A program made the position numbers and the translations under genes. The notes under the pieces are model-generated. The model did no database searches, had not been told where the DNA came from, and was given only the letters and a program-made list of their open reading frames with translations. From NCBI GenBank assembly GCA_963682025.1, contig OY821519.1, positions 2,348,501 to 2,412,500 of the forward strand: DNA of 64,000 nucleotides, in the 5' to 3' direction. This document shows positions 10,609 through 21,585 of this stretch, in pieces; positions within the stretch are counted from its first letter, which is position 1, and every line of letters starts with the position of its first letter. This stretch comes from Cordilura impudica (lineage: Eukaryota > Arthropoda > Insecta > Diptera > Scathophagidae).

Positions 10609-11031
10609 ATATATATAATATTTTCTTTCTCATCTTTAAGGCCGTAGATTTGCTTTAATATACGGAAAAGTCGATATATCGCCGAAGAAACTTCATAATT
10701 TTAAACACGAAAATTCATTGATTTTCAGCTCTGGACTTCAATTCAGGATATCTTAATAATCTCTCTAGTTTTAACTTATTGAAACAATGTTCATTTTTAT
10801 CTTTTACAAATTCTTTGAAAAAATTTATAATAACGGGATCGATGTCATTCTCCAAACTTAAGTGGAATTGCAATTATCCTATTTTTTAAACTTTGTAATA
10901 ACCGATATAAGTCATCAAAGAGTTTTGGGCTCCCAATGACAGATTCACTTTTTGTATTTCTGATAAAATTGAGCCAAATACGTTATAAAATTATAGTTTT
11001 TGCAATCAATGTAAAGAACGCTTACGGTAAA
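10609..11031. other. No recognised feature
   Basis: AT-rich sequence without visible repeat ends or protein similarity. Confidence 0.35.
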
Positions 11032-11395
11032 AATCAGGGGGGTAAAAATCTGTTTCACAATACAATCACAAAAACATAATAAGACAAAAACGGTGTGAGG
11101 TATGAATGTATTGGGTCAAAGATTATTGCAGCTAATTCAACAACCCCACAAGTATAACACTATTACTAATATAATAATATCGAATTATAACAACTAATTC
11201 AACAACCAAAAAGTATAACACAATCACAAATATAACAATATACAAGTATAACAGCTAATTAAACCAGGCTAAATGTATGAAAACTCTAAATTAAAAAAAA
11301 ATATACTGAAAGCTTAATTAAGTACTTCCAACTTAAAAAATCTTTAATTACTAGATGTCTACATATCTTGCCTGTGACCAGACCCATATAGTTTA
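11032..11395 (+). mobile_element. Family-3 element, copy without the 7-mer array
   Basis: The start (caggggggtaaaaatctg, then cacaatacaatcacaaaaac) and the end (aatctttaattactagatgt, tacatatcttgcctgtgacc) match the flanks of the array-bearing copies at 17311, 41920, 54117 and 59932. In place of an AAAAATG array it holds about three degenerate copies of a 35-45 bp unit around gctaattcaacaacc...aagtataaca. Superfamily unknown; non-coding. Confidence 0.6.
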
Positions 11396-11571
11396 TTCTT
11401 ATTCATATTTTTAAAACAACAAACATAACAAAAGTATAATTATTTGCAATAAATAAAAAAAATTAATCTTCAATCGGTGATCTTACGTATTTATGCACTC
11501 TTGCCTTCAAACTCCTCATTAGGAATTACACACCTCTTTCCCCGACATTTTGGACTAAATAATTTTTTGTT

Positions 11572-12070
11572 TTTAATGATTGAGTTTGAAATTGTTCAGG
11601 CTCAAGATCAAATGTTTTTACTTGAAATAAAGCAAAAGCATTAGCACATTTGTTTCAAAAATTGATCTATATTCTGCATGACAGGTTATACAGCTGTTTC
11701 GGGAAGAGTCACCAACCCTCATCAGTAACCAAAAGCAGTAGATAGTTTGTTTGGTAAAAAGTTAAATTCATATATATTTGCTGAAAACAACCAAATGAGA
11801 ATTCAAGCAAAAGTTATACTACTTAAGCCTCTTCCAAGATAACAAACTAAAATATAGAACAACTTTGAAACAAATATGATTGTATACGAGTACACATTGC
11901 ATACTACAATATACATGTTTGTTTTTGTCTTGAAAAAACAAGAAACAGCTGTATAACCTGTCATGCAGAATATAGATCAATTTTTGAAACAAATGTGCTA
12001 ATGCTTTTGCTTTATTTCAAGTAAAAACATTTGATCTTGAGCCTGAACAATTTCAAACTCAATCATTAAA
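11572..12070. mobile_element. 129-bp perfect inverted repeat with hammerhead (Penelope-like)
   Basis: The left arm 11572-11700 and right arm 11942-12070 are exact inverted copies by my reading, separated by 241 bp. Penelope-like retroelements carry hammerhead ribozymes in terminal 'pseudo-LTRs' that often occur in inverted arrangement, and a hammerhead straddles the left arm/spacer boundary here. The right arm carries only the GAAAC half. No Penelope reverse transcriptase or GIY-YIG endonuclease is visible. A related single copy without the second arm lies at 36330-36545. An assembly palindrome is an alternative explanation for the perfect identity. Confidence 0.65.
11667..11745 (-). ncRNA. 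Hammerhead ribozyme, Penelope type
   Basis: On the minus strand the conserved core is complete: CTGATGA at 11725-11719, GAAA at 11700-11697, and a GTA cleavage triplet at 11691-11689, so cut after 11689. Stem III is ACAG/CTGT with no loop, the short form known from Penelope-type hammerheads. Stem I pairs GGTTA (11730-11726) with TAACC (11688-11684), then after an internal loop CTGC with GCAG, then CTAT with ATAG. Stem II opens with GGG/CCC. Self-cleavage is inferred from structure only. Confidence 0.82.
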
Positions 12071-12089
12071 TTGATAAAAGATCGAAAAT

Positions 12090-13640
12090 AAGATTTTTTA
12101 TTTTTATAAAAAATTATAAAATTTTTTGTTTTTCATCAACAACAACTTTGGATGTTTCTCGTACAATTCGCTTCAGTTATGCCCAAAATTATTCAATTGG
12201 TCGAAGCTCAGGACAGTTTGGTGGGTTGCACAATTTTGGTACATGGTTTACTTTATTACGCTCGAACCAATCTATTGTTTGTTTAGCATAATGTATTGTA
12301 GCCAAATCTGGCCAGAAGTAAGGTGGAGTTGAGTGCTCCAAATTTGTCAAATTTTTATACCCTATACCACTATGTGGATTGGGTATAATGACTATGTGCT
12401 GCTGTTCGTAACTACCAAAAATATTTGACCTAGACCCATCTTCTATTATACCGATCGACTCAGAATCAGAATCAGAATCAGAATCCGTCCGTGGGTCCAT
12501 GTACACTTTGTAATCAAACTACAGGTCGCAAATATGAACATATTTTAATCAAATTTGGTATATAAAGCTTATATCGGGCATAGGATGAACGCTATTGAAA
12601 TTGGTGAAATTCGGTTCAGACCTAGTCCCTATACAAATGAACCCTATGAAATCGACTTAAATTTCCATAAGATCCAAATTATCACATAGATCTTGGTCAA
12701 ATTGGGTTTGCGTGTTTTCATTACATCCGTTTATCACTTCTCCAAAAATAAACCCCGTGGTAATTCTTCGTCAAAGCCCCCATATAAAGTTGCTTCCCGA
12801 TTTTCACTTAAATCTATCAAAAAACAAAACTATTGCACAGAATTTTCTCTAATTTCGTGTGTATATATTTTTTCAAAATGCAAGTGACTTTACCAAATAT
12901 GGTCAGGATTGGTCCATTTTTCGACCTAGTCCCCATATAAATATAGCATCCAATATGAACTTTTTCATATCTGCATCCAAAAAAAAATTAATAACAAAGC
13001 CACTCAAATTTGGTTTATGCTTATTTTCTATATCCACTTAGTTGCACCGAAGAGATAGGGTCTCCAAACCATGGTTTAGGGTATCGTCGGTCTAGACTGA
13101 CTATAATTTTCTTACTTGTTTATATTTAAATTTCTTCTTTACACAACATCTGACATGAGCCGTATAAAATTGAACACCGGGGATTTGCTTGAAATCACTT
13201 TTTACATCAATCAACACGTAACCTTTAACATTTTTCAATTCTGATGTTAAAAACTTTTGCGCCTCCGTTTTGGCTCTTAGATCCACTATATCAAAAAATG
13301 AATTTCTTTTTGACTTTGTGGACATAGGCTGGTGATACATTATGTTTTTTAGCCAAATCAAGTTGAGATAGACCTGGATTTCATTTAAAATTTTTAGCTA
13401 TTTCTGTAGCCAATTTTGGGTTCACAAATCCACTGGTTATCTGGTATAGGTCTTGGTCGATTGATAACATTTCGGGTAGTCGTCCGGGATTCTTCAACTT
13501 GCCTTCCTGTGGCTGCAAACGAAGTAGTTTTTTTTTTCTTATTTCTTCTTGGATCGATGCCATCGCCATGAAAACTTGTGTTTGTTTTTAAATAGTACCG
13601 ATGACAATGTTTTTGAAAATAACGGAACATTTTCACTGCA
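12090..13640 (-). pseudogene. DD37E Tc1-like transposase, split by a DINE
   Basis: Two minus-strand blocks make one broken transposase. The N-terminal block (about 13640-13121) has an HTH region (NPKLATEIAKNFK, then frame breaks) followed by SDFKQIPGVQFYTAHVRC, the region around the first catalytic D; the residues expected just before SDFKQ (DDETYVK-like) appear partly deleted. The C-terminal block (about 12351-12090) has YFWPDLATIHYAK and NPPNCPELRPIE. The D of PDLA and the E of RPIE are separated by 37 residues, fitting the DD37E group of Tc1/mariner elements. Stops follow directly (RPIE*FWA*), and the DINE at 12352-13120 separates the halves. TIRs were not recognised. Confidence 0.75.
12352..13120 (+). 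mobile_element. DINE-1-like element inserted in a DD37E transposase
   Basis: Starts ttttatacccTATACCAC with the small accac/gtggat hairpin and ends at tcggtctagactgactataa...cttacttgtt. The interior has the family blocks gatcgactcagaatcag and cctagtccccatata. Non-coding, 0.77 kb. It lies cleanly between two parts of one transposase. Confidence 0.8.
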
Positions 13641-13850
13641 CTTGCTGAGACTAATTAATTGACATTTAACTTTATAAAAAATTATACGTAAGCATTCTTT
13701 ATTTTTTAACAATTGATTTTTTATTAACAACAACGTTTTTCCACATTCAACTCAATCCATATATTCTTCTATGAAAAAAACCATGTGGTTGGTGACTATG
13801 GGAAGTAACCATAGTCAAAGTAACATCATATTAATATCTATTTAGTGGTA

Positions 13851-14211
13851 CTATCAGATTCCAGCGCCCGAAATTCGAGTGCAAATTCTAGGCAATTTTT
13901 TTTCAACTCAGCCAATTCACAAAGCAACACTGTTTTGGTTTTTTACTATCGTGAATGAAGAAAACAAACTTACAAACACATCAACAAATTTAATAAACAC
14001 GCACGTAGCATTTATTAATTTTATGCATGTGTTAGTAGCAACTTCAAATGTAATTTACTCAAAATAAAGACAAACATTTTAAAATCTGTAAGTCTGGTGA
14101 ACAGCTAAAAAGAAATACCTTTAAAAAAATATATGTTTTATCAAAATCGGGATAAAACGGTAGAACAAAACATTGGTCACAAGAAATCGCCTAGCCTATT
14201 AATATTATAGA
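13851..14211 (-). mobile_element. Non-autonomous Helitron (main family)
   Basis: The right edge aatattataGA (5' TC on the minus strand) is followed by T, the complement of a target A. The left edge has the gcgcccgaaattcgagtgc hairpin, but the terminal ctag is mutated to ctat. Full length about 361 bp, non-coding. Confidence 0.8.
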
Positions 14212-15734
14212 TTATAACAGAATTACACATCACCACATAAAAACATCTAGAAAGGGTACAAGGAGGCTGTTAATTTGAGACCAAATTTACACATGATTAC
14301 TTTTTCTCTCCTATTTAGTAGATATGCAATTTTCAGCGCATTTGAAATCGATCCACCTCTAGAAACCATCCTTGTTGGTCACAAAATCCCGTAAAAAAAA
14401 TTTAAAAAATCATTATTCACTGTATATAGAAATATATTGCATTTTCTCGTACAAGGGTCAAGAGCCATAACATGAATTCTTTAATCTGCTCAATCTGATG
14501 CTCAATGTTTTACTTCTAAAACTGCATTTTTGACTTTAGATTATTTTGATTTTGATTTTCGTTGATAGAATTTTTGGATTTTGTCTGTTTGTCGTTTTGA
14601 AAAATTTCAAATTTCTAAGTAAACAAAAAATAAACATTATGTAACAAACGTCAGCTAGAAGCAATAATGCAACAGGCAATAGCGTAGTGTAGGGTGCAAA
14701 GAAGAAATGAAATGAACAGGAAGAATGAATGAATATACAGTATAGCTCAGTGCGTTTATAATTTTTCATTAAAAGTTGGCAATAAAACTTTGTTTAATGG
14801 TAGCACAACGCCACGCCAAAGAACAACGAGCCACATAGAACGTTTACAGAGTGCTGTCTTTAATATTTTATACTTAAATTACTTTAATGATATCTAAAAA
14901 GTATTTATATAAATATATATATATATACTTAGAAATATTTACAGAAGAATGAAGCTAAAACGCACTCGAAAACTTTTAAAAAATTGAACTCAATACTCCA
15001 CATTAAATACACAAAAAAGTTTTTCGCTCAATCTCGATCATTTTTCTTATTATGAAATTTTAAATGTTAACTGAACTAAGCCTCTTTAATACTTTATATT
15101 AACACTTTAGAATGGAATTTCCGTTGAATCATAACAATAAAACTCAACCAATATTTATGTATTTATTTAAAAGCAAATTCTTAAAGGTGACAAAAATTTA
15201 GCCACTAGTCGTTGTAAGCATATTCGACTGTTCATATACATATATAATAAATATTACAACAGAGAATAAATTTATATTATTCATATTTGAGAAGGAAGGA
15301 TTTTTACATAAGAAAATCTGAAAAATATATAAGAAAGTGAAATTAAATGTTATTAAAGCACAACAATAAAAAGAATTCCCATTCAGCATAAATGTTGTCT
15401 ACGCATTAAATTAACAACTTTGTATGTGTGGGTGTGTATGTGTGTGTGTATTTTATATTTTTACACTACCAAAAATCTTAAAAATGTATTCGCTAGGGGT
15501 GCGCATTTTTAGATGGTTGGTTATAAACCTATTAAAATAAAGTTTGAAGTCGGTCATTGTCAAGAGGCAGCGTAAATTGACATTGAAAATTTTCTCCATT
15601 TTTAAACAATTTTATTGTTATCAAATTTGCATAAATAAAAAAAAATAGAGAGTGTTGCATACTTAATACCTACCTCACCACTTCAACTTCTTTTAATGTT
15701 GTTTTAAACAACTTGCAAAATTATCAATATAATA
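14212..15734. other. No recognised gene or element
   Basis: AT-rich sequence with a short (TA)n run near 14913-14930 and a tgtgtgggtgtg microsatellite at about 15421-15450. Short open frames (14536-14769, 15198-15389 minus) show no known domain. Confidence 0.35.
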
Positions 15735-16095
15735 TCTATAATATTAATAGGCTAAGCGATTTCTTGTGACTGATGTTTTGTTCTACCATTTTATTCCGAT
15801 TTTGACCAAACGTTTATTATTTGAAAGGTATTTCTTTTAAGCCGTTTTGCAGGTTTACAGATTTTAAAATTTTTTCCTTTATTTTGAGTAAATTGCATTT
15901 AAAGTTGCTACTAACACATACATAAAATTATACAATGCTATGTGTGTGTTTATTAAATTTGTTAATGTGTTTGTAATAAAAATGAGTTTGTTTTTTGTGT
16001 TGATTTGTGAATTGGCTATAATTGATTAGCATACTTTTAGGGTCTTTATGTAATGAAAAATTTGCGCTCGAATTTCGAGGGCTGGTATCTGCTAG
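15735..16095 (+). mobile_element. Non-autonomous Helitron (main family)
   Basis: Starts TCTATAATATTAATAGGC after A15734 and ends ctgCTAG before T16096, with gcgctcgaatttcgagggc forming the 3' hairpin. Length 361 bp. It holds the usual internal block around agttgctactaacacatac. Confidence 0.88.
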
Positions 16096-16344
16096 TTATT
16101 ATGAAAGAACTACATCTTCAAATCAACACAATTGAGAATATCCAAAGAAGGAAATTAAATACGAATTGAGGTAAAAATGTTATGTATGTATATAAGAAAA
16201 TTAAAAATCGATATTGGAAAAATGATAATGAGTTATTTAAATGTTATATTGGGTAAATATATAGAAATGTATATTAAAAAAAAACATTTAAATTGGGAAC
16301 TATATGGGGGTGGTCCAACCTGATAAAGAAAACACAACAAACTT

Positions 16345-16800
16345 GGGAAAATTTTTTTCTATGTCTCAACATAATAGCCGAGGACATTTTTTCAAATTTG
16401 GAAATAGAAAACAATCCAAGAGAGCTAAAGCTGGTGAAGCAATTCGCACTTTAATTCATTGATTTTGGCCATGGCAATAGTGGATAAGTGAACTGGTACA
16501 TTGTCTTGATGAAACAACACTTTCTTTTTTTGAAAAATGAGAGGTTTTTTCGTTATTTTCATCACTTAAATGCTGTAATTAGCCAATACTCGTAGTTAAT
16601 TGTTTTTCTTTTTTGAAGATAATCCACCTTCTTTGGACACAATTCTCCCATTTCAGTCCACTGTTTTGAATTTACTTTATCTCAAGTGTGAAGTGGTGGA
16701 CCCATGTCCCATCCATGATTACGAATCGATGAATAAACTTGGCTTCATTACGGTAAAACTTGGCAGAACACTCAATTCAAACATCTTCACGACGCACAGT
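16345..16800 (-). pseudogene. Mariner (DD34D-like) transposase fragment
   Basis: Minus-strand pieces in shifting frames give VIMDGTWVHHFTPEIK (first catalytic D region), FHQDNVPVHLSTIAMAKINE (second D) and LALLDCFLFPNLKK (third D). Residues between the second and third D are partly deleted (the usual PHPPYSPD block is missing). It looks like a classical mariner transposase of the group with HQDNAPVH and DFFLFPNLKK motifs. Several stops and frameshifts; non-functional. TIRs not recognised. Confidence 0.72.
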
Positions 16801-16801
16801 A

Positions 16802-17230
16802 GCACCCTTAGAACAAATGAGGTTGAAAAAATCAAAAATTTCATGTCCGCTTCCGATATTTTGAATAAACTCATCTTATAGGAAATTATTCAAAGATTAC
16901 CAGTTTTCTACCTTCAATAAAATCAGATATTTTGTTTAGAAGATATAACCATTTAAAGTCGACCAATTTTCAGTTTTGAAAAAAACAAATAATTTTTAGG
17001 CAATTTGGTCCAATTTCAGATAGATTATAAAAAAACTAGGTAACTAATCGCAATTTGTTTATTTCTATTGATTTATGAATTTATTCAGTATATTTTAGAA
17101 ACAAATTTTACTGTTTGCTTTATGTTTCTCCAGGTAAATCGCAGACAGTTGGGAAGTCTATTTTTTCAGTATTTTTCAACTTTGATGGAAAATAAAAAAA
17201 TGCATAATTTTTTATATCTGCCATATTTCC
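16802..17230 (+). repeat. Interspersed repeat family 9, copy 1
   Basis: Matches the reverse complement of 25565-26318, sharing ttagaacaaat, ttgaaaaaatcaaaaatttc, and a block around tgtttctccaggtaaatcgc. Non-coding. This copy lacks the Helitron that interrupts copy 2 and so acts as an empty site for it. Confidence 0.7.
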
Positions 17231-17310
17231 AAAATATTTTCTTTGGTTTCTCCTTTACGTAATTCAGCAAAGTTCAGTGGCTCCCAGCTGCTCCATCAGC
17301 AGCTAGAGGT

Positions 17311-19170
17311 AAAAAAGGTTAAAAAATCATGTGAGTCCGATCACAGTGGATATGTTTAAACATTTAGTAATTAAAGATTTTTTTATGGCACCTTTTTAAA
17401 ATCAAACAGAAAGCGTCAGCTATGTATCACTTATAGCAAACAACTGCAGGGGCTCTGCTAATATAAAAATATTTATTATTATTTATTATTTCATCCGGTT
17501 AATTTTTAATTTTTCTTTTTTTATTAAAAATTTTTCATTATTCGTTTTTAATTTTTCATTTTTTATTTTTCGTTTTTTATTTTTAATTTTTCTTTTTTCA
17601 TTTTTTATTTTTCATTTTTCATTTTCTATTCTTCTTTTTTCATTTTTCATTTTTCGTTTTTAATTTTTCGTTTTACATTTTTCTTTTTTTTTATTTTTTT
17701 TTTTCATTTCAAATTTTTTATTTTTAATTTTTTATTTTTCATTTTTCATTTTTTATTTTTCATTTTTTATTTTTCATTATTCATTTTTCATTTTTCGGTT
17801 TTTGTTTTTAATTTTTTTTTATTATAATTTTTCATTTTTGTTTTTCATTTTTCAATTTTAATTTTTTATTTTTCATTTTTCAGTTTTCATTTTTTATTTT
17901 TAATTTTTATTTCACATTTTTCATTTTTCAGTTTTCGTTTTTAATTTTTCAATTTATATTTTCTTTTTCACTTTTCATTTTTTATTTGTTATTTTTTTAT
18001 TTTTCATTATTCATTTTTAATTTTTTATTTTTGATTTTTCGGTTTTATAATTTTTAATATTTTAATTTAATTTTTCATTTTTCAATTTCAATTTTTTATT
18101 TTTAATTTTTTATTTTTCATTTTTCATTTCTTATTTTTAATTTTTATTTTTCAGCTTTCATATTTCATTTTTCATTTTTCAATTTATATTTTTTTTTCAC
18201 TTTTCATTTTTAAATTTTTATGTTTCATTTTTTATTTTTAATTTTTCGTTTTCCGTTTTTAATTTTTCATTTTTATATTTTCATTTTTATATTTTCATTA
18301 TTCATTTTTCATTTTAAATCTTTTATTTTTCATTTTTCGGTTTTCGGTTTTCGTTTTTCATTTTGAATTTTTAAAATTTTTTATTTTTAGTTTTTCGTTT
18401 TTCATTTTTAATTTTTTTTTTAATTTTTATTTTTTATTTTTTTTTTTTTTTTCATTTTTCAATTTTTATTTTTAATTTTTCCTTTTTCATTTTTAGTTTT
18501 TCATTTTAATTTTTCATTTTTTATTTTTGCTTTTAAAATTTTTCAGTTTTCATTTTACATTTTTCATTTTTTATTTTTCATTTTTCACTTTTTATTTTTC
18601 ATTTTCTATTTTACATTTTTCATTTTTCGTTTTTCATTTTTTTTTTTTTTTCATTTGAAATTTTTAATTTTTTATTTTTCATTTTTTATTTTTCATTTTT
18701 TATTTTTCATTTTTTTATGTTTCAGTTTTCATTTTAAATTTTTCATTTTTCGCTTTTCATTTATTTTTTTTCTTTTTTAATTTTTATTTTTAATTTTTTA
18801 TTTTTAATTTTTCATTTTTTATTTTTAATTTATCATTTATCATTTTTATTTTTTTTTTTTATTTTTAGTTTTATCATTTTTTATTTTTCATTTTTCATTT
18901 TTCATTTTTCATTTTTCATTTTAATTTTTCATATTTTATTTTTAATTTTTTATTTTTCTTTTTAAATTTTTCATTTTTCATTTTTTATTTTGCATTTTTC
19001 ATTATGAAACAGGTTATTACATATCATAATTTTTTCACCAATACAATCACAGGTCACATCGATTTTTACTTACGCGTTATTTGTTACGTTGTTTTTGTGA
19101 TTGTATTGTGGAATAGAAATTTACTCCCCTGTGCGTATAGATGTTTAACATCAAAAAGGACATTGTTCCA
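17311..19170 (-). mobile_element. Family-3 element with 1.5 kb T-rich array
   Basis: Read on the minus strand it starts near ctatacgcacaggggagtaa, continues through cacaatacaatcacaaaaac, then the array, then caactgcaggggctctgc in complement and the end attactaaatgtttaaac...gatcggactcacatgat. Other copies have the same order of parts (41920, 54117, 59932). Non-coding; class unknown. Confidence 0.65.
17500..19003. repeat. TTTTTCA/TTTTTAT array, 1.5 kb
   Basis: Continuous degenerate units of tttttca, tttttatt and tttttcgt. This is the longest such array in the window. It sits inside a family-3 element and is A-rich on that element's own strand, as in the other copies. Confidence 0.9.
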
Positions 19171-21172
19171 GAAATTGCAGGGCGTGGATCGCTTCTAAAC
19201 TCAGGTACAGATACAGGATGCACAAATAAATTATTCTTTTAGATTAGCAGGTACGCACTTAAAATAGAAATATAATCAACCACCAATCACAGCACAATAA
19301 TATTGTTCCAATATTGATTGATGGCCGCCTCGCCTGTCAGATGAAAGTGTTTAATAACATAAAGGTGTCTCATTTCTTCCATCTTTTCAGATTCTGAACA
19401 ACATAGCGCTTTGAAACATGTTTTATAAGGTTGCCACTTTTCTCCAAAGAACTTTTTTAAACTACTGCCGCCATCTATACGTCATGAAGTACTTATGAAA
19501 GAGGCTCCAAAAAAATACTTATACACTAAAATTTATTTATCATGGCATCCAAAGCATTGGTTAAAATTCAAATCCGTCCTACCATATTGGTAATGATTCA
19601 ATTCTTCCCAACGCACGGATTCCCAGAAAAGATAGATACTGACAACATTAACATATTATAATAAAAAAATTGCTTTCAACAGTCACCTCAAACTATTTTG
19701 AACAATTATTTTTTATTTGAAAAAATTTTGTTTTATTTCAAAAGGACATTTTTCATTAAAAAAAATTTCTGTTTTAGAATTTCAATTTTCTCATCAGAGA
19801 ATAATTGTTTACTCTCAATAATTTGTACACTTTCCACAATAATGTGTTACAGGAAGTGCTTTTAATTCTGTAGACAACAAAAAATAATACACTTAAGTTG
19901 TTATTAAGATGGAAGATTAGCCATCCTGAAGCACATTTTAAATTTGTGATTCCTGTATGTATGAAGCTAGAAGTGTTAAGCAAACAAATTACACTTCACT
20001 CCACTTTCAAAAATGTTTCGAAGGTAAATTATCCTGAATAAAAGGAAAACGAATATGCCCAATGTCATATCTCTGAATGTGACACATTCTCTTACAATTC
20101 AATTCAATTCAATGTGATTGGTATCTTTCACTTGAGAGTAACGAATAACATCTTACAATTCTTACGTTATTATGATGAAATAATACATTTATAATTATTT
20201 TAACTTCGATATGACATGAATGTAAGTAAGTACGAGTATTACAAAAATAAAATAATATACATATTTGTACAAAGTTGTAGATGCATTCATTCATACTTGT
20301 AAATATGTACAAACATCTAAACGAGAGAGTATTTATGAATGACGAGTGTGTCTACATTCAACATTTACGTGAATGTGTTTTTTGTTTTCTGTTTTGTTTT
20401 ATTTTTGTCTTTTGTGTTTTGTTGCATTTTTTTATGTACTCTTTGCGCAACGAAGCAACAAAATGCAAGCAAAAACTGCAATTGCACTAGTTGTGGCAGC
20501 CCCAACAAATGTTGCAGTATGTCTACAATTTAAATTTATTATTTAGCGGATGTTTAATTGTATCTATTTAATTTTTTTCAATTTTGTTTGAAATACTTAG
20601 CTGTCCGTCCACCACCTAATAGTTCCAGCCAGCCAGCCAGCTGGCCAGTTTGTCGGTTTAACAATCGGTCATTTATTTTTCAATTATATTATTTTTTTCA
20701 CATATCTTAGGATTAACCTTTATTAACATTATGTAAAGTTAATCAATGATTAAACCCATGTTCACAAAATCTTAAATACAAAACAATGCAACAACTATAC
20801 AGGGAAAATCGAGGGAAATCCCGTAAAAGTAATTAGTAGGGCATGCAAAAGCATGCTCTTACACCATAGTCTCCATTTAATATGCATCCGAACCAATAAA
20901 TTTACAATAAAATGGCATCGATTTCTAGTTGGATATTTTGCTTTAAATGCATGTTTACCCACCCATATTTTCATCATAATGTTTATTTCTTTAACTTTTT
21001 CATATATTTTGAATATTTTTCTCGAATTTGTTATCAATTTTCTGCCTTTTCATTCAAAAAAATAATTTCGTGTGTAGTGTTCGGCCCGCTACACAGTGGC
21101 GTCATTTGAGTTTTTTCGTTGCAAAAATCATGACTTTTGAGCCAGTTGAGATAATCAAGTACGTTAAAAGGC
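19171..21172. other. No recognised gene or element
   Basis: AT-rich unique-looking sequence. Small repeats include ttcaattcaattcaatg (20099) and ccagccagccagc (20630). The short frames at 20281-20533 contain a chance cysteine cluster and are not called. No splice-consistent coding blocks were recognised. Confidence 0.35.
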
Positions 21173-21585
21173 ATATCGCACCTTAAATACAAAAGAGTCA
21201 CAACTCAAAATTTTCCAAAATTGACTTTTTTCCATAAATTAATTCACAGTATGTACACATTTCTATCTACTGCAAAAATTTATTTCTCATAACTGTCTTC
21301 TTTAACAGGAAAAATGCTGTTATATCTGGGGCACAACTTAAGATAATATCACTAATCGAATGAAAAAATTTCAGTCAGAGAGTAATAACTCAAAATTATA
21401 TTTTATTTCCACAAAAACAATTTTAAAAAAAGTATAGCAAAACTTTCCTCAAAATGGACATTTTTCATAATGAAACTACATTTTTTTAAATAATACAATC
21501 ATTTTTACATATGTAAACAGTTTTTTGCCCCTCCTGAAAATTTGAAAATTTTGAGTTGTGACTGTTTTGTATTTAAGGTGTGATA
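21173..21585. mobile_element. MITE with about 42-bp inverted ends
   Basis: The left end ATATCgCACCTTAAATAC, continuing AAAAGAGTCACAACTC, is repeated inverted at the right end (ctgttttgtatttaaggtg). The interior is AT-rich and non-coding. A Helitron begins at 21586, next to or inside the right terminus. Target duplication cannot be read because of that insertion. Confidence 0.6.

Noticed and set aside
13794..13818. gactatgg/ccatagtc inverted repeat as a possible end of the DD37E element
   Set aside because: No matching sequence was found at the other side of the transposase, so it cannot be called a TIR.
20281..20533. Small frame ending in a cysteine cluster (CNCTSCGSPNKCC) reminiscent of a metallothionein
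   Set aside because: The cluster sits at the end of a hydrophobic low-complexity frame, lacks the usual spacing and start of fly metallothioneins, and there is no supporting gene structure.
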